From Flabesymbios commensalis (taxonomy: Eukaryota; Annelida; Polychaeta; Terebellida; Flabelligeridae): a DNA stretch of 64,000 nt. Position numbers and translations under genes: made by a program. Shown piece after piece: positions 1-38,554 of the stretch (position 1 is the first letter of the stretch; every line of letters begins with the position of its first letter). The stretch spans positions 64,772,390 through 64,836,389 of the forward strand of contig OZ024912.1 in the NCBI GenBank assembly GCA_964017125.1, given 5' to 3'. The notes beneath the pieces were generated by a model. The model did no database searches. It saw only the letters and a program-made list of their open reading frames with translations, and was not told where the DNA came from.

Positions 1-715
1 AATTCTTTCACCACGGTTATTCTTAATGTGAATCCGACTGTACTCTAGCCTAACGTAGTAACGTTACTAGATTCTGCATCTATACTATACTAGGTCTACA
101 CTAAGTCAGTAAGTGACTAGTCTAACGTTAGTGTTTACTTTGTTTATCATGTTATTCATCGTGTTATCAGACTACTGGATGATAAATCCAAGGCCAAGCA
201 CTGCTAACTGCATCCAGTGGCAGTGCATGGCCATGGTACTGGAGATGGACTGAGTCTTAATCTTAACTTCAACAGTGTTCAACTTCAAGTTCAATTGAGT
301 CTGAGCAGACGAAATTATTTCTGAACGAGTGTAGGCTGTAGCCTTTTACCTGTTCTAGCCGTAAGTTTTCCATCAAATCTATTGCACCACAAGGTGTGAT
401 CTCCAGATTTTATAATGAAATGATCTCTAGCTTCAAACAACTCCATCATGTGGTAAAATGTCCACAATAGGTTTATTTTAGACACAACACGCCAACGTTA
501 CAGAGATTTTTGACAGCTGCCTCAGCAGTCAGTATACCAGCCAAAGCAACCAGCATGCCATGCGACAAGAGACAACTTCCGCCTTCTGTGTGGAAGGCGA
601 CGAAGTGCTTGATTTTAATTTAAAACTAATCCACCAACATATCACTAAGTATTGATTATATGTGCTCATCTGTTACACAATTAGAAATTGGAACGTTTTG
701 TCTGCATAGTAAACT
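1..715. other. Region upstream of POLR2B exon 1, no gene seen
   Basis: AT-rich sequence with no recognisable coding segment or TATA element. If exon 1 is right, the POLR2B 5' UTR and promoter should lie here or beyond the window edge; I cannot point to the start site. Confidence 0.4.
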
Positions 716-26712
<25,997 letters not shown>

Positions 26713-27119
26713 ATATGCCCTGAAAATGCTACCAGCTCACTTCTATGAACGCAAAAGCCTTTATACACGTATAACATTGAATGTGTGCCGTGGTTGCTCA
26801 TATTGAAATCACCTGTGATTCATTGAGCGTCCATTTTGGACTGAATACACATGAATCGCTTTTCACCAACTGTTCTCACTACATGCATTACTACCCTTTA
26901 TACAAACAGTTTAAAGCAGGGAAGTGGTGTATGTAAAGATTTAATGTATTTATTAAAAAAACAAATTTAATTTTATATTACAATGCGTCCATTTTGATCT
27001 AATCATGTACAGGCTATAATGGACACCATTCTACAGGTTATTGAAAGCAGCGTGTAAAACCAATAATGTGTTGCTTGACCACACAGCCCTTTACTGAATC
27101 AAAGTACACAAGTTTAAGA

Positions 27120-27173
27120 AATAAATGAACCTCCTTGTTATGATATATGTATATATTATAATGTTGAAATAAA
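27120..27173 (+). terminator. Candidate POLR2B poly(A) signals
   Basis: Two AATAAA hexamers, at 27120-27125 and 27168-27173, lie 410-460 nt after the POLR2B stop codon in AT-rich sequence. Either could define a short 3' UTR; cleavage site not seen directly. Confidence 0.55.
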
Positions 27174-27295
27174 ATTGTATGTCCAGTCTCAAGCTTTATT
27201 GTATTAATTTCAAAATACTTTTTAAATATTCTGTGAATTATTAGGTGATTGACAATACAGTACAGTGTATTGTAAAACTCAGTTTTTAACGCTTT

Positions 27296-27373
27296 AAGTG
27301 CTGAGACTGTCTTCTGACGTCTGTAGACCTCACAATCTGACGTCTAAAGACAGTCCCCGCACTGATAGAATTG
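27296..27373. mobile_element. Short palindromic TTAA-type element downstream of POLR2B
   Basis: TTAACGCTTTAAGTGCTGAG, then CTGACGTCTGTAGACCTCA and CTGACGTCTAAAGACAGTCC. Third copy of the GACGTC palindrome family (see 10196 and 17210). Confidence 0.5.
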
Positions 27374-28369
27374 ATTCATTTATAATGGCTGTAGACCCAT
27401 AACATAGGTATTCAAGCAGAAAGAGCTAACTAAGGCATTTATCATGCTCTTAAATTGAATAAAACTTTTGTTCTCTTTGTTTTATATAAAATTATTTCAG
27501 CATTTTACGGGTTAATAGGCTATGTCACTGATGCAAAGAGTTTCATCATACACGACACCCTGCTCCCTATTTCAATAATTTATAGTACACATATAACCCA
27601 TGTTATGTCAATGTACGTAATCAAATGCTTTGCTTTTGTGAAATGTTTAAAGCATTTGATTTGTCTAATGGTTTTGAAAGATATATTTGCTATGTATTAT
27701 TCTATAATGACCTGGTAGCTGCTCTATGTTCCTGAGGTTCTAAGGTTCTATATTCTGAAGGTTCTATGTTTCGAAGGTCCTATTTCTAAAAGTTATATAA
27801 CAACAACAGTATTAGGAATTTAGAACCCCAGAACCAACTAAATAGTGTTCGTTTAAAAAGCATGTACTTTTCACTGATTATACTGTATTGGGTAGAATTA
27901 TATTAATAAAATTTATAAATATTAATAGGCCTAATAACAGAAACGTCCACGGCGAGCTTATTAAGAATGCCCCCGCTATGTGTCTAGCATGTGTAGACAT
28001 AGATATAATCCTGATAGTACCAGGCATACATGTTATGTAACGAATTAGGCTACTTGTGAGCATATCTACTATGGCGGCAAAATTATATCCACTAGATAGG
28101 CAGTTAGACTAGAGGCCATTATCATAAATGTGACTTCTGATAAACTGAATGGTTAAAAGCAAACGACTATATAATTTAGCTTATTCCATATGCTCCAGTG
28201 AGTCAAAGCCTGGTAGTCGTCCACTTGGGAAAAACATTTCAAGCCACAAGGTGGCTACAAGGGCAAATAGGAATCGTTCAACAAATGAACATAGGAACAA
28301 GTGTAATACCTCATTTTCATGGCACTTTTGCTGGATAATCCATTTCTGAAATTATTTTGTTTATTTAAG

Positions 28370-29345
28370 GTGATCTTCAAGGTCAATTTCAAAGTCAAGG
28401 AAGAGAAAATACCATTTTTATTACATTATTGGAACTCATTCCAATAATGTTTTAATATGGTTCACAAAACGGATTCTGTGATTTTTTTGGCCATTTTTTG
28501 TGTGTCCCAAATGACTATCACTCATATCTTCTCAAAAACGACAACACCCATAGATCTAGTTCTCTGTCATCACACAGCCTATTGTAGGCCCACCAAACTT
28601 TGTTTCTAAATAATCATAAATATCTGTATTTGCCGAGTTTTTAGGATTTCCGTCGTCATTTTCACGCCAGCTAGTGGTCTCCAATTTTTTAGCTGTGGGT
28701 TGAGCCATCAGTTTATACCCTGTAGATAGCCAATAGATTTAACTGAGAACAGTGCTGACCTTTGGATCAAACTAGTCCAATATAATCTTAAGAAATTGCC
28801 ACAATGAGAGTCTAAAACTGGGGGAAGCTGGCAGATGTTCTACTTTCCAAAGCAAATATATTATGATATAGATGGAATATTTTGCAATGATATATCTTGC
28901 CTTTGAAAATCTAACCCTTGGTCTTAATAGCATCTAGCGCCATAGCCAAATTTGTTGTAAAAACATTCTTAATGCTGTTGATCTACATCTTAGGCAAACC
29001 ATTGGACGACTGGCCTTCCCTGACCAATCACACACTAGTGGGGGACCATAATGTAATAAATTTGCACATCTGGCTAAAATTGTCAAAATTGATGTACAGG
29101 CCCGCAAGACAATACTCTTTCATATTTTTGATGGATCCAATCTGAAAAATAGCTGGATCCACCATTTTAGCAAAAATTCAAAATGACTGCCACTCGAAAA
29201 CCAAAATTATCATATCTTGGCAACATATGGCCCAAATTTCACGATGTTAACATCAATGTTATATATTTGGATGACAAGGACCCTATTTTTAATGGTTTAA
29301 TAGTGATTGGGATAAAATTGCACGTTTTAGTTTAATTTAAAACGT
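28370..29345 (-). repeat. Dispersed repeat copy A (inverse orientation)
   Basis: Contains CATTCCAATAATGTTTTAAT, GGTTCACAAAACGGATTCTG and AAGAAATTGCCACAATGAGA. The same text appears inverted at 35090-35645 and 37560-38170. Its right third (29030-29340) is inverted again at 33040-33395. No coding potential; element class unknown. Confidence 0.65.
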
Positions 29346-32300
29346 CCAAAATAACACATTTTGTAAAATAATATGCTAATAACCGAAATATCAAACGCTG
29401 GGCACATTTAAAAACAGTTAGTGTCATTTTATTCATATTTGACTGTTAACAATATAATTTATATAGGCCTATACATATTGATAAACGTCATCTGATATTA
29501 AAATAAATCCTCTGTTAGCCACATGTATCGCGGTTAGCAAACATGCTTTGAACATTCACTGTTTATGCACCCACACTCACAGTGACATAGATATGTGCAT
29601 CCCAGATTAGCATGAGCACATTTGCAAATTCCCTTTACGCTTTTTGACAATTGATTGCAGTGTTGCAACAATGCACAACCCTAACATCTGCAAAACATTC
29701 AGCTGTTCATCAATAACCCAGCTCCATTCCGATGGATTGTATATTCTGCTGCCTTCGAGAGCCTTTCTCCAAATATATCCTGCCTGATACAGTACTCGTC
29801 TAGAAGGCCGAAGTAAGACCCCCTGTTTAGGTGGTATGGTTTCTAATGCTCATCTGGCACAGTCCATGCATCGTTCCAGCCATGGCAATGGAGTCCAGGG
29901 AGAACAGAAGAGGATCTTCGGTGAACGCCACAAATGTGTCTGTTATTTCAGAGTAGGCATCCAATGTAATAGCCAATGCACTTCTCTGCCAATACTCAGA
30001 AAAGAGGAACTGGTAGGGATATTGCATCCAGTAAAGCTATGGAAGAATGGGAGTGAGATGCACCTTTGAGTACCTAGTTGTTTTTACAATTAGATTGTCT
30101 GAAACCTTTTACCAGAACTGAAACCAACTCATATTTAAAAAAAAAATGTTCCTAGTCGATCACATGAGACCCCTGAACCTTGGTTCGACAACCACGTTTC
30201 TCTTGGGTTAAACGTGTCAAACTTCGATCAGGACAGGAATCTCAGATCAGGTCAAGTCTGGTTATTGTGGAATCCGATATCATCACTGATCATGCTCTGG
30301 ACAAATCTTAAGAAATGACGTTCTGCGTATTGTTGAAAATTTGCAACTTTGATGGTTCCGACCACATATGAACAATGGCAGCAGCAACAGCAATTTCCAT
30401 GGACACATCGCAGGAAGAAGTTTCCAGGCATTCTAAGATATCAGATTTTGTCCAACTCCTCTATTTCCCTTTGTCTTATAAGTATGGTGGCTCTTTTTGA
30501 TTCTCAAATAACATAAATCATCTATATCTGCATTTCAGCGTGATTAGAGAGAACTGAATGAATGAGATAAGCAACGGAGTACTTTGCTTCAGTACACTTA
30601 TATTTTTGCCTTCAGTTCTCGATTGTTTGCAATGTTGGGAGAGATACCTTCTTCAGCTATAGACACAGATCCATTTATCATACGCATGATATTTCTTATC
30701 AAATAAAAAAGATTGCCCTCGAGTATATAGACAGGAGGGATATAACATCTTAAGACAAACGAGTTTGGAGAATTTGCCCTTATTTGTGATGACCATAAAC
30801 AACAGAAGATGATGTTAAGTGCGACAATAATTCAGCTGATGATGCAAATTCAACCAGTGCTTGAACTTTCCCAGGTAGAGACAAGGTGTTCATCCATATA
30901 TGATAACAGCAGTATTGTCAAATAGAGAAGACATAATCATTAGACAGAGTAGTTTTCTTGGATGAAAACAAACAACCATCCACACAGCTGATAACGGTTT
31001 TTAACTAGCATGACATTTATATTGTTACAAAATCATCATGTTAGTATCCCAGCTGTCAAAATCAGAAAACTCATGCAGTTGGTTTATAGCATAGGCTTAT
31101 TTCTTCAGAATGACCTAGCCATGAGAAAGAAATTGACATGACAATTTCTCTTGAGATGATTGATGATCTGTGTTAGAATCAGACTGTGCTCGAGCTAGAG
31201 TCACTACCCCTGTTTCAATAATGACGGATGGGAAGGTAACAACCAAACCATAAAGCTTCAATTACAAATTAGACATGGAGGACCCTCCACATTAAAATAT
31301 ATATTCAGCTCCACCCAGAGAGAGAAAATAGGCTGACCCATATGCCTACCTTCACAGACACTGCCCAGATTGGTTGCTTCCCGCTAATAATCACCGCCAT
31401 CCGGGTTGTGGCGTGTCTAGTTGAGCTATCAATCAATCCTCACAGAATCTCGCAATTCTAACCATTTGCTGGTTTGTGGTTGGTCAATTCCCATTATAAC
31501 CGCATGGTGAGTATTATTTGCACACTCAAGCAAAACTGTCAGTGTGTAAGCCTGGTATCTGTCCAGGATTGAGGAACTCTGTCACACATTTTCTAATATT
31601 CATGTTTCACCATTGGTATAGATGCTGTCTTGTCAAGGAAGAGCGGCATGACTCTAAAAATCGCATTTGGTTTGATATTAGGCCTATCATGATTTTTTAA
31701 TAAACTAGACATAAACCCCGCTCAAGTTAAAGTATCTTGTGTATCCAAGTGTACCGAGAATGATATAAGAGGCCTGATCAAGCAAAGTTTGTTCTTTAAC
31801 TTGGCACCATCTATACCATCTTGGCACCACCATGATGTGGACGCACAAGAAGCTCAGACTTTGTGAGGGCAACATAATTATCTGCCAGTGGAGAAGTTGG
31901 GATGATGTATATGATACATGCTGATGACTTGACCAACCGTATTTGTTTTCTTTGAATCCACTATACATGCAGCCAGTGTTGCAATTTTCAACTCATCATA
32001 TTATGATATATGGTAATGAGAAGACACTCCTGATGAGAAACTGACACTGTGTCGGCTGACCTGGCATCAGATTTCCGTTGAAGATAACAAGACTAGACTG
32101 TGATGAAACACTTCACCAGCATGTTAATCTGTAACTTTGTGTAGATACCTTATTTGCCAGCCTTCTTTGACCATGTATTGGAATTATCGTCTGATTTGTC
32201 ACTAGATGCTTTATGTTTCATCGTCCCCTCCACATACAGGGATGTCACGACTAAAACTGGCACTGAGGAAGGACTGAGGCTATGTTCACCGGCTTCAATT

Positions 32301-33000
32301 TTACATTTAGTTTTCCCTTCAGCTCGATTATAGAGGATTATAGCTGTGATTATAGAGGATTCGGCAGTTTTTGAGATATTTTGCTCTATTGATGAGACAC
32401 GTTTTTGTAATTCCACAACCATCATCCATACATATGAGCGATAAACAATCAAGTAAAGCACCACTACCATAGTCAAAATCTAACAGGTCTTTCGGTAAAT
32501 TATAATTATGCTGAATTGAACATTTTTTTATTGACGGAGGACAACAAAAATAAACAATACTTTCAGATCGATACAAATAACACATAGTGCAATCTAGATA
32601 GTATTCGTCCTCCATATTTTCATATGAGAAGGTTGTTTCACACTAATCATTACCCAGACACCATATTAAAGCCATAGGCCCAATTTTTTACTGTTCATTT
32701 AAATAATGTTGCATAAGTCTGCACAGACTTCCCGTCGTCAATCAATATATATCTAGCATACTAAACCCGAAACGACTGCTATCAAATGTGTTTGTGAATA
32801 ATCAGCAGGAATGTCTAGATTGTCCTTGTTAAAAAACAAACGTGACGTGTATATTTTCATAATGGTTACTTAGGCTGGTTGGGGCAGTGAATTATGACCA
32901 TAAATGACTATACATATATGTATTATTAAATATTTTGTGGTCTATTGTGTTAATTTACCATGCAGTACCGTCATTGTAGGTATACTTGCAATTATGGTCA
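29346..33000. other. Intergenic 3.6 kb, no gene recognised
   Basis: Flanked by diverged inverted repeats (29030-29340 and 33040-33395). Only short frames are present. One minus-strand frame (32150-32476) begins with a hydrophobic stretch and a short heptad-like segment, but matches nothing I know and has no clear splice partners. Confidence 0.4.
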
Positions 33001-33790
33001 GACCCGAATGGGTTAGTGGATTGGTTGAATTTCTATATATTTTGGTCTCAAAAAACGCTAAAAATGGTGTACAAATAAAATAAATGACTCTAATCGCGTT
33101 TAAACTGAGACCAACGAAACCGCTGACCTCGAAATATGTGAAATTGATGTTAACATCATTAAATTTGTTTCATTGGTTACAAAGATATGCTAATTATTGC
33201 TCGCGAGTGGCGGCCATTTTGGATTTTGCTTAAAATGGTGGTTTCAGTACTTTTTGAAGTTGGATCCATCAAAAATATAAATCTATAAGGTCTAAAGGAC
33301 CTATAAACAAATTTTGGCAATTTTAGCCAGATGTGCAAATTTATACACTAATTGGACATTATGGTCCCCCACTAACACACAACATCTACAGACACGTGAC
33401 ATTGACATAGTGCAATGTCAATGAGGCTGAACTAGATCTCGAGCACATCATTGGTCGAGAAAGTCATCTCGACCAATCTCATGCATGATATCTGGGTCAG
33501 TAATATACTGAAGGGCCATCCCACTTTCCGTGAGTGAGCTGATACTGCTATAAGCTCGAAAAACAGTATCTGCTTACTTGTAATGTAAGCAGCTACTGTG
33601 TTTGTTAATTGTGGCTGTGTATGTCAGTGTATAGGCCTACACATGATAGGCCTACACACCCGGATCCAGGCTAACTGTGATTATGTAATAGGCGAGGACT
33701 CGCCACCTTCTCACTTCTGACTATGAACTAAATCTATTTAAATTGTAAATATATTAGGATTCAAGATAAATACTTGTTCTTTTCAGCTCA
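33000..33790. repeat. Dispersed repeat copy B (composite)
   Basis: 33040-33395 is the inverse of 29030-29340 (shared GGGGGACCATAATG, GCACATCTGGCTAAAATTG, TTTTTGATGGATCCA). 33650-33780 is the inverse of 37090-37230 (ATATTTACAATTTAA, ATTACATAATCACAGTTAGCC). Confidence 0.6.
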
Positions 33791-34075
33791 AACTATTCAA
33801 GATTGATATATTACAGACTTCCTTAGCGCCAATATTGATGAAATGATCAATTTTTAAGTCAGGATCGAACCAACTGTACAGAGACGGGAAGCCAGATGTG
33901 GTATGACTGTGATCAGCTATCACCCAGCAAGCACAACTCATTGACCCAATGCTGGGCTAGTGTTGGCCCAGTGGTTATTGTGAATCAATGCACGCAGTTA
34001 TGCAGAAACATAGCAATGCCCGTTATATATAAGTTAACTTTTTCATTGTGGCGATTTGACATGGATGGTGAAATA

Positions 34076-34234
34076 TTAACCCTTACACTGCTGCATAAAA
34101 TTTGCAGCATGTGTGGTTTCCCACTAAGTAATATCTGACACGGTGTGTAAAGGGGTCTCTTTATTTGCGTAATACGGTATCAGGTCTACTGTTCATGTCT
34201 ACTGAATGAGCACGCTTGCCAGTCAAAGAGTTAA
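34076..34234. mobile_element. 159-bp TTAA-bounded miniature element
   Basis: TTAACCCTTACACTGCTGC ... GTCAAAGAGTTAA with TTAA at both ends and partly matching termini. Intergenic. Confidence 0.5.
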
Positions 34235-34739
34235 CATATCGTCAGTTAGTAAAAAGAGATCGGCCATGGGTGATAAATTAAATCACAATAAATCAAACGA
34301 ACAACTCAGCTGACAAAAATTTAGGACACTTTTTCAAAGCCACTGATTTTGATGATATAGCCACGAAAGTTAAAATAATAAAAAAATTATTAAATATTTC
34401 ATCTTTTTTTCATGTGAGATCTGTGTAATGAAAAAGTTTGTTTCCGTAACAGCGTGCTTGATTCACAATAACTACCAGTCTGAGTCAATGGTGGGCGAAT
34501 GTTGCTGACATTAGCCCCATAGCAGTAAATTTTACTGCAAACCCCATCCAAGGTCGTTGGTGAAAATATTTATTACAATGACTGTAAATAATAAGTCATC
34601 AAGGATGATGGTGTTGTCTCACACGGTCAATCATTCGGGGAAGGGCCGGCTGCTCCTGGCGCCAATCGCAGTGGTACAGCTAGATGTGGCGGGGTGACAG
34701 ACCTCATTGTGTGTATATGCCTACGCCTCACCTTCCCTC

Positions 34740-35645
34740 TCCCCCAACAACGTGCTATAGTAGTCATCTGTTCTGCAAAGGCAGTATCTGCGGATACTGT
34801 AGGTCAACTCTAGAGTTTAACTGCAGGCTTACATGTATCAGGCAATATGTGTTATAACGTGGTCTCTAACAGCCAATCACCAGATGTTATCGGAAATGAG
34901 ACATTACCAAGACCTTGGCCTAGCATTTAAACAGCACTGGATCAAAGTCATGTGTTTCCTGGTATGACGTTAGTATACTGAAAGGTCCAACGATATCAGT
35001 GACCCAGATATTGTGTATGTGATTGGTCAGTGAAGATCATATTGTCCTATGATCTCCTTAAGATCTAGGTCAGCCTATCTCAGAATGTTCTTTACCACAA
35101 TTGTAGATGTGGCGTCAGAGGCATATAAACCAAGGGTTTGATTTTCAAAGGCAATATATAATATTGCATAATATTGTATCGCTATCATGTTAGATTTGGT
35201 CTCTAGAGTAAAACGTCTATTAGCTTTCCCCGGTTTTAAACCATTGTGTGAACTCTCATTGTGGTAGTTTCTCAAGATTATATTGGCCTAGTTTGAATCC
35301 AAGGTAGGCATTGTTCTCAGTGAAATTTATGGGCTATCTACAGGGTATAAACTAATGGTGCAACACACAGCTCAAAAACTGAAGACGCTAACTGTCGTAA
35401 AGTGGACGACGGGAATCCTAATAACTCAGCAAATACAGAAATTTATGCTTATTCAGAAACAACGTTTGGTGGGCCTACTATAGGCTATGGAATGACAGAA
35501 AATTGAACCTATACGTGTTGCCATATTTAAAAAGATGTGAGTCCTTTGGGACACACGGAAAATGGACACAAAAAACAACCCCTAAAATCCGTTTTGTGAA
35601 CCATATTAAAACATTATTGGAATGAGTTCCAATAATGTAAAAACA
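34740..35645 (+). repeat. Dispersed repeat copy C
   Basis: Direct homologue of 37260-38170: GTGATTGGTCAGTGAAGA-type middle, TTGTGAACCATATTAAAACA and TTATTGGAATGAGTTCCAAT near the right end. Confidence 0.6.
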
Positions 35646-35649
35646 ATGG

Positions 35650-37085
35650 CAATTGAAGTATACAATTAAACTTTGACGCCAAAGTGAAGCTGTTTTCAAA
35701 ATTGACTGTACTTTGACTGATCTGACCACTGCATGCTGCCCGTCACTGCCTATACCACTTCGCTCTCCCCACGTTACCAGATACAGAAAACTCCTTCACA
35801 CATAGTCTTTACACTGCCAGCATGTCAGTACACCTTTATTCGGACAATTGTCATATCAAATTAAATACATGTAGGCCTACAGATGTATAGATGTCAAATT
35901 ATAGGTGTTCCTGGGTCACTGGGTGTATTGGACATGGTGTGTGATTACTATGTCTATGATCTATGACCACACATGTGCAGTGACCTGTCGCACATTTTCA
36001 TAAGAGATGCATATTTTATGTGCTTCGCATGTTTTATTCTTGTTGTAATATTTGAATAATTTAGATAATGAAGCAGAAGGAACTATTCTAATTTATTGAA
36101 TACCTGTGTCACGATTTGAAAGCTATTGATGTTAATCATTAATTTGACTGTGATTGAAATTGTGATCAACATACCCATGAAAAACGATCAAAAAGCACAT
36201 GGTTGACAGTTTACAGAGGAAGTATAAACCGTCCCTTGTCTCGCCAATTCTCACTGAAGGAAGCTCTCACACATCAATCAGTGTTGTGAGATTTGAAGTC
36301 AGCAGTCCATCGCTATATATGTCTATGTTACCATTTTAAAATGACTTCGCGCACCTTTTTAAAGGACACTTAGAAAAATTCTCCAGGCCCATTTTAGCCT
36401 ATAGGGGCCTGTATAGACAAAGGTGGCCTAAAATCCCGTTTATTTTTACTTGGGAAGATGTTTGCCAATTTAATTGTCATAGGCCGTACCAAAGTATGTA
36501 GGCCTATTATTTTGAGCCGTCACCGACATTACTTCTGTGAAACTCAATAGCCTTGACCTCCAATGTTTTCACCGAGCTGGCTGATACAATGAAGTATGGG
36601 GAAGGGGGTCTTATATAACATTATATTCACCGAGTAGCTATTCGAAAGTGTTTCCGGTGCCGGTTCAGTCCGGCCCGAAATCGGTCAAAACGAATTTGTT
36701 CTGTAGTTGCCGTCGCCACAGACTACCAGTAATCAGCTAATGACTTAAAGCTGACCCGATGTTGAATTAATGCTGGGAGAACCTCTGCCACTGTGGCCCA
36801 GCAGTGAAACAGCATTAAGTCCAATGTATCGCGGTTTGCCATGAACATGGGGCTGAACTTCGTGACTGACATTAATAACACCAAAGATATTGATTTTATG
36901 AAAAAAAGTAACGATGTGAAATCAGAACAGCATGTATCCAGTAAGCCAATTAATTGAAAACAGTGTCCTGATTTGGTCAGGCTTGATAATTGCTGACCAC
37001 AAGCACGAGACAGCTAGGTCGCCTAGGTCTGTGCCAACGCTGGTTTGATTGTCATTTCGTCAATATTGGGGGTAATTAAAGTATG
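35650..37085. other. Intergenic 1.4 kb, no gene seen
   Basis: AT-rich, only short frames. Holds one decayed CAGCAAACACAAGAC-family remnant around 36745-36825 (CTGACCCGATGTTGAATTAA) and several TAGGCCTA octamers. Confidence 0.4.
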
Positions 37086-37089
37086 TATA

Positions 37090-38170
37090 TCAATCTTGAA
37101 TTAGTTTCTGCTGAAAAGAACAAAATTGTAACTTGAATCTTGATATATTTACAATTTAAGTAGATTTAGTTGACAGTCAGAAGTGAGCAGGTAGCGTAGG
37201 GCCTATTACATAATCACAGTTAGCCAGGGTGGTGTTGCAACAGGCCGGGTTGGTATACTGCCGTACAAAGCCGCAATTAATAGAACACAGTAGGCTATCT
37301 GCTTGCATAAGTGAGCAGATACTACCTTTTGGCTTCTAGAGATACATTCTCGACATCCCCCACCAACAAGTTGTGGTACAGCTGTAGGCCTACATGGCGT
37401 TATCATGTGGTCGCCGACAGCCAATCGGAAGAAGTTATCAGAAATGGGCAATATCGAAACGTTGGCCCAGCTTTGAAACAACATTGGGTCAATGTCATGT
37501 GTTTACTGGTGTGCCATGCATATACTGGAAGGTCCAGCAATGTGCAGTGAGTGACCGAGATAGTGTGTGTGTGATTGGTCAGGGCAGACTATATCGTCCA
37601 ATGATGTGTCTGAGATCTAGATCAGCTGTTTTAGTTATGTTTTTCGCCACAATTGTGGCTGTGGCGTCAGATGCTGTTAATACCAAGGGTTAGATGTCAA
37701 AGGCAATATATCATTGCAAACATTGAATCTATATATCATATGTTTGCTTTGGAAAGTAGAACATCTGCTAGCTTCCCCCAGTTTCAAACTCTCATTGTGG
37801 CAATTTCCTAAGATTATATTGGCCTAGTTTGATCCCAAGGTAGGCATTGTTCTCAGTAAAATATATGGGCTATAAACTGATAGCTCAACACACAGCTCAA
37901 AAACCGGAGACGGTAACTGTCGTAAAATTGACGACGGGAATCCTAGTACATCAGCAAATACAGAAATGTATGCTTATTCAGAAAAAAGGTATGGTGGGCC
38001 TACTATAGGCTATGTGATGACAGACAACTGGATCTATGGGTGTTGTGGTTTTTGAAAAGATTTGAGTTATAGTAACTTGTGATACACGGTAAATGGACAC
38101 AAAAGAACAGTTCCCAGGATCCGTTTTGTGAACCATATTAAAACATTATTGGAATGAGTTTAAATAATGT
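37090..38170 (+). repeat. Dispersed repeat copy D
   Basis: The longest copy. 37090-37350 matches 33400-33780 inverted, and 37260-38170 matches 34740-35645 directly and 28370-29030 inverted. A CAGCAAAC-family fragment (CGAAACGTTGGCCCAGC ... TCATGTGTTTACTGG) lies at about 37455-37512. Confidence 0.6.
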
Positions 38171-38404
38171 AAAAATAGACCCTTATGATGCCATATATAG
38201 CCACCACTGCCCAAACCCAATTTTATTGGCCTCCTATGAAGGCTACATGTCTTAACAACCATGTTTGGTTCTACTGTGCTATAATCCGCTCAATATCTCT
38301 GGACGTTTGATACTAGCCCTAGGAGTTATAGAAGGCCATTCAGCCAGGATTTTCAAATATGTTATGAAGAGAATGAGACACAAGAGTTTCATGATTATCA
38401 GTAA

Positions 38405-38410
38405 TTTATT
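38405..38410 (-). terminator. Candidate PRPSAP poly(A) signal
   Basis: AATAAA on the minus strand (TTTATT on plus) about 145 nt downstream of the PRPSAP stop codon. Confidence 0.45.
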
Positions 38411-38554
38411 TATACTATTGTTCAAATATAAAGCTGAATATTAATTTGTTACCATGTTAAAGTGAGAATATCATAATTTACATGAACATTAAAACAACGA
38501 AGAACTGGGTTGTATAAGACTACGGTGCAATGAGATGTTTTGTCTATTCTGAAT

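Noticed and set aside
29827-30027. Minus-strand 66-codon frame as an exon
   Set aside because: A stop lies just upstream in frame and no convincing splice acceptor or family match is present.
32150-32615. Two overlapping minus-strand frames, one with a hydrophobic start and short heptad-like stretch, considered as a membrane-protein gene
   Set aside because: No similarity recognised, frames differ, and I could not find consistent splice partners across 29.7-32.6 kb.
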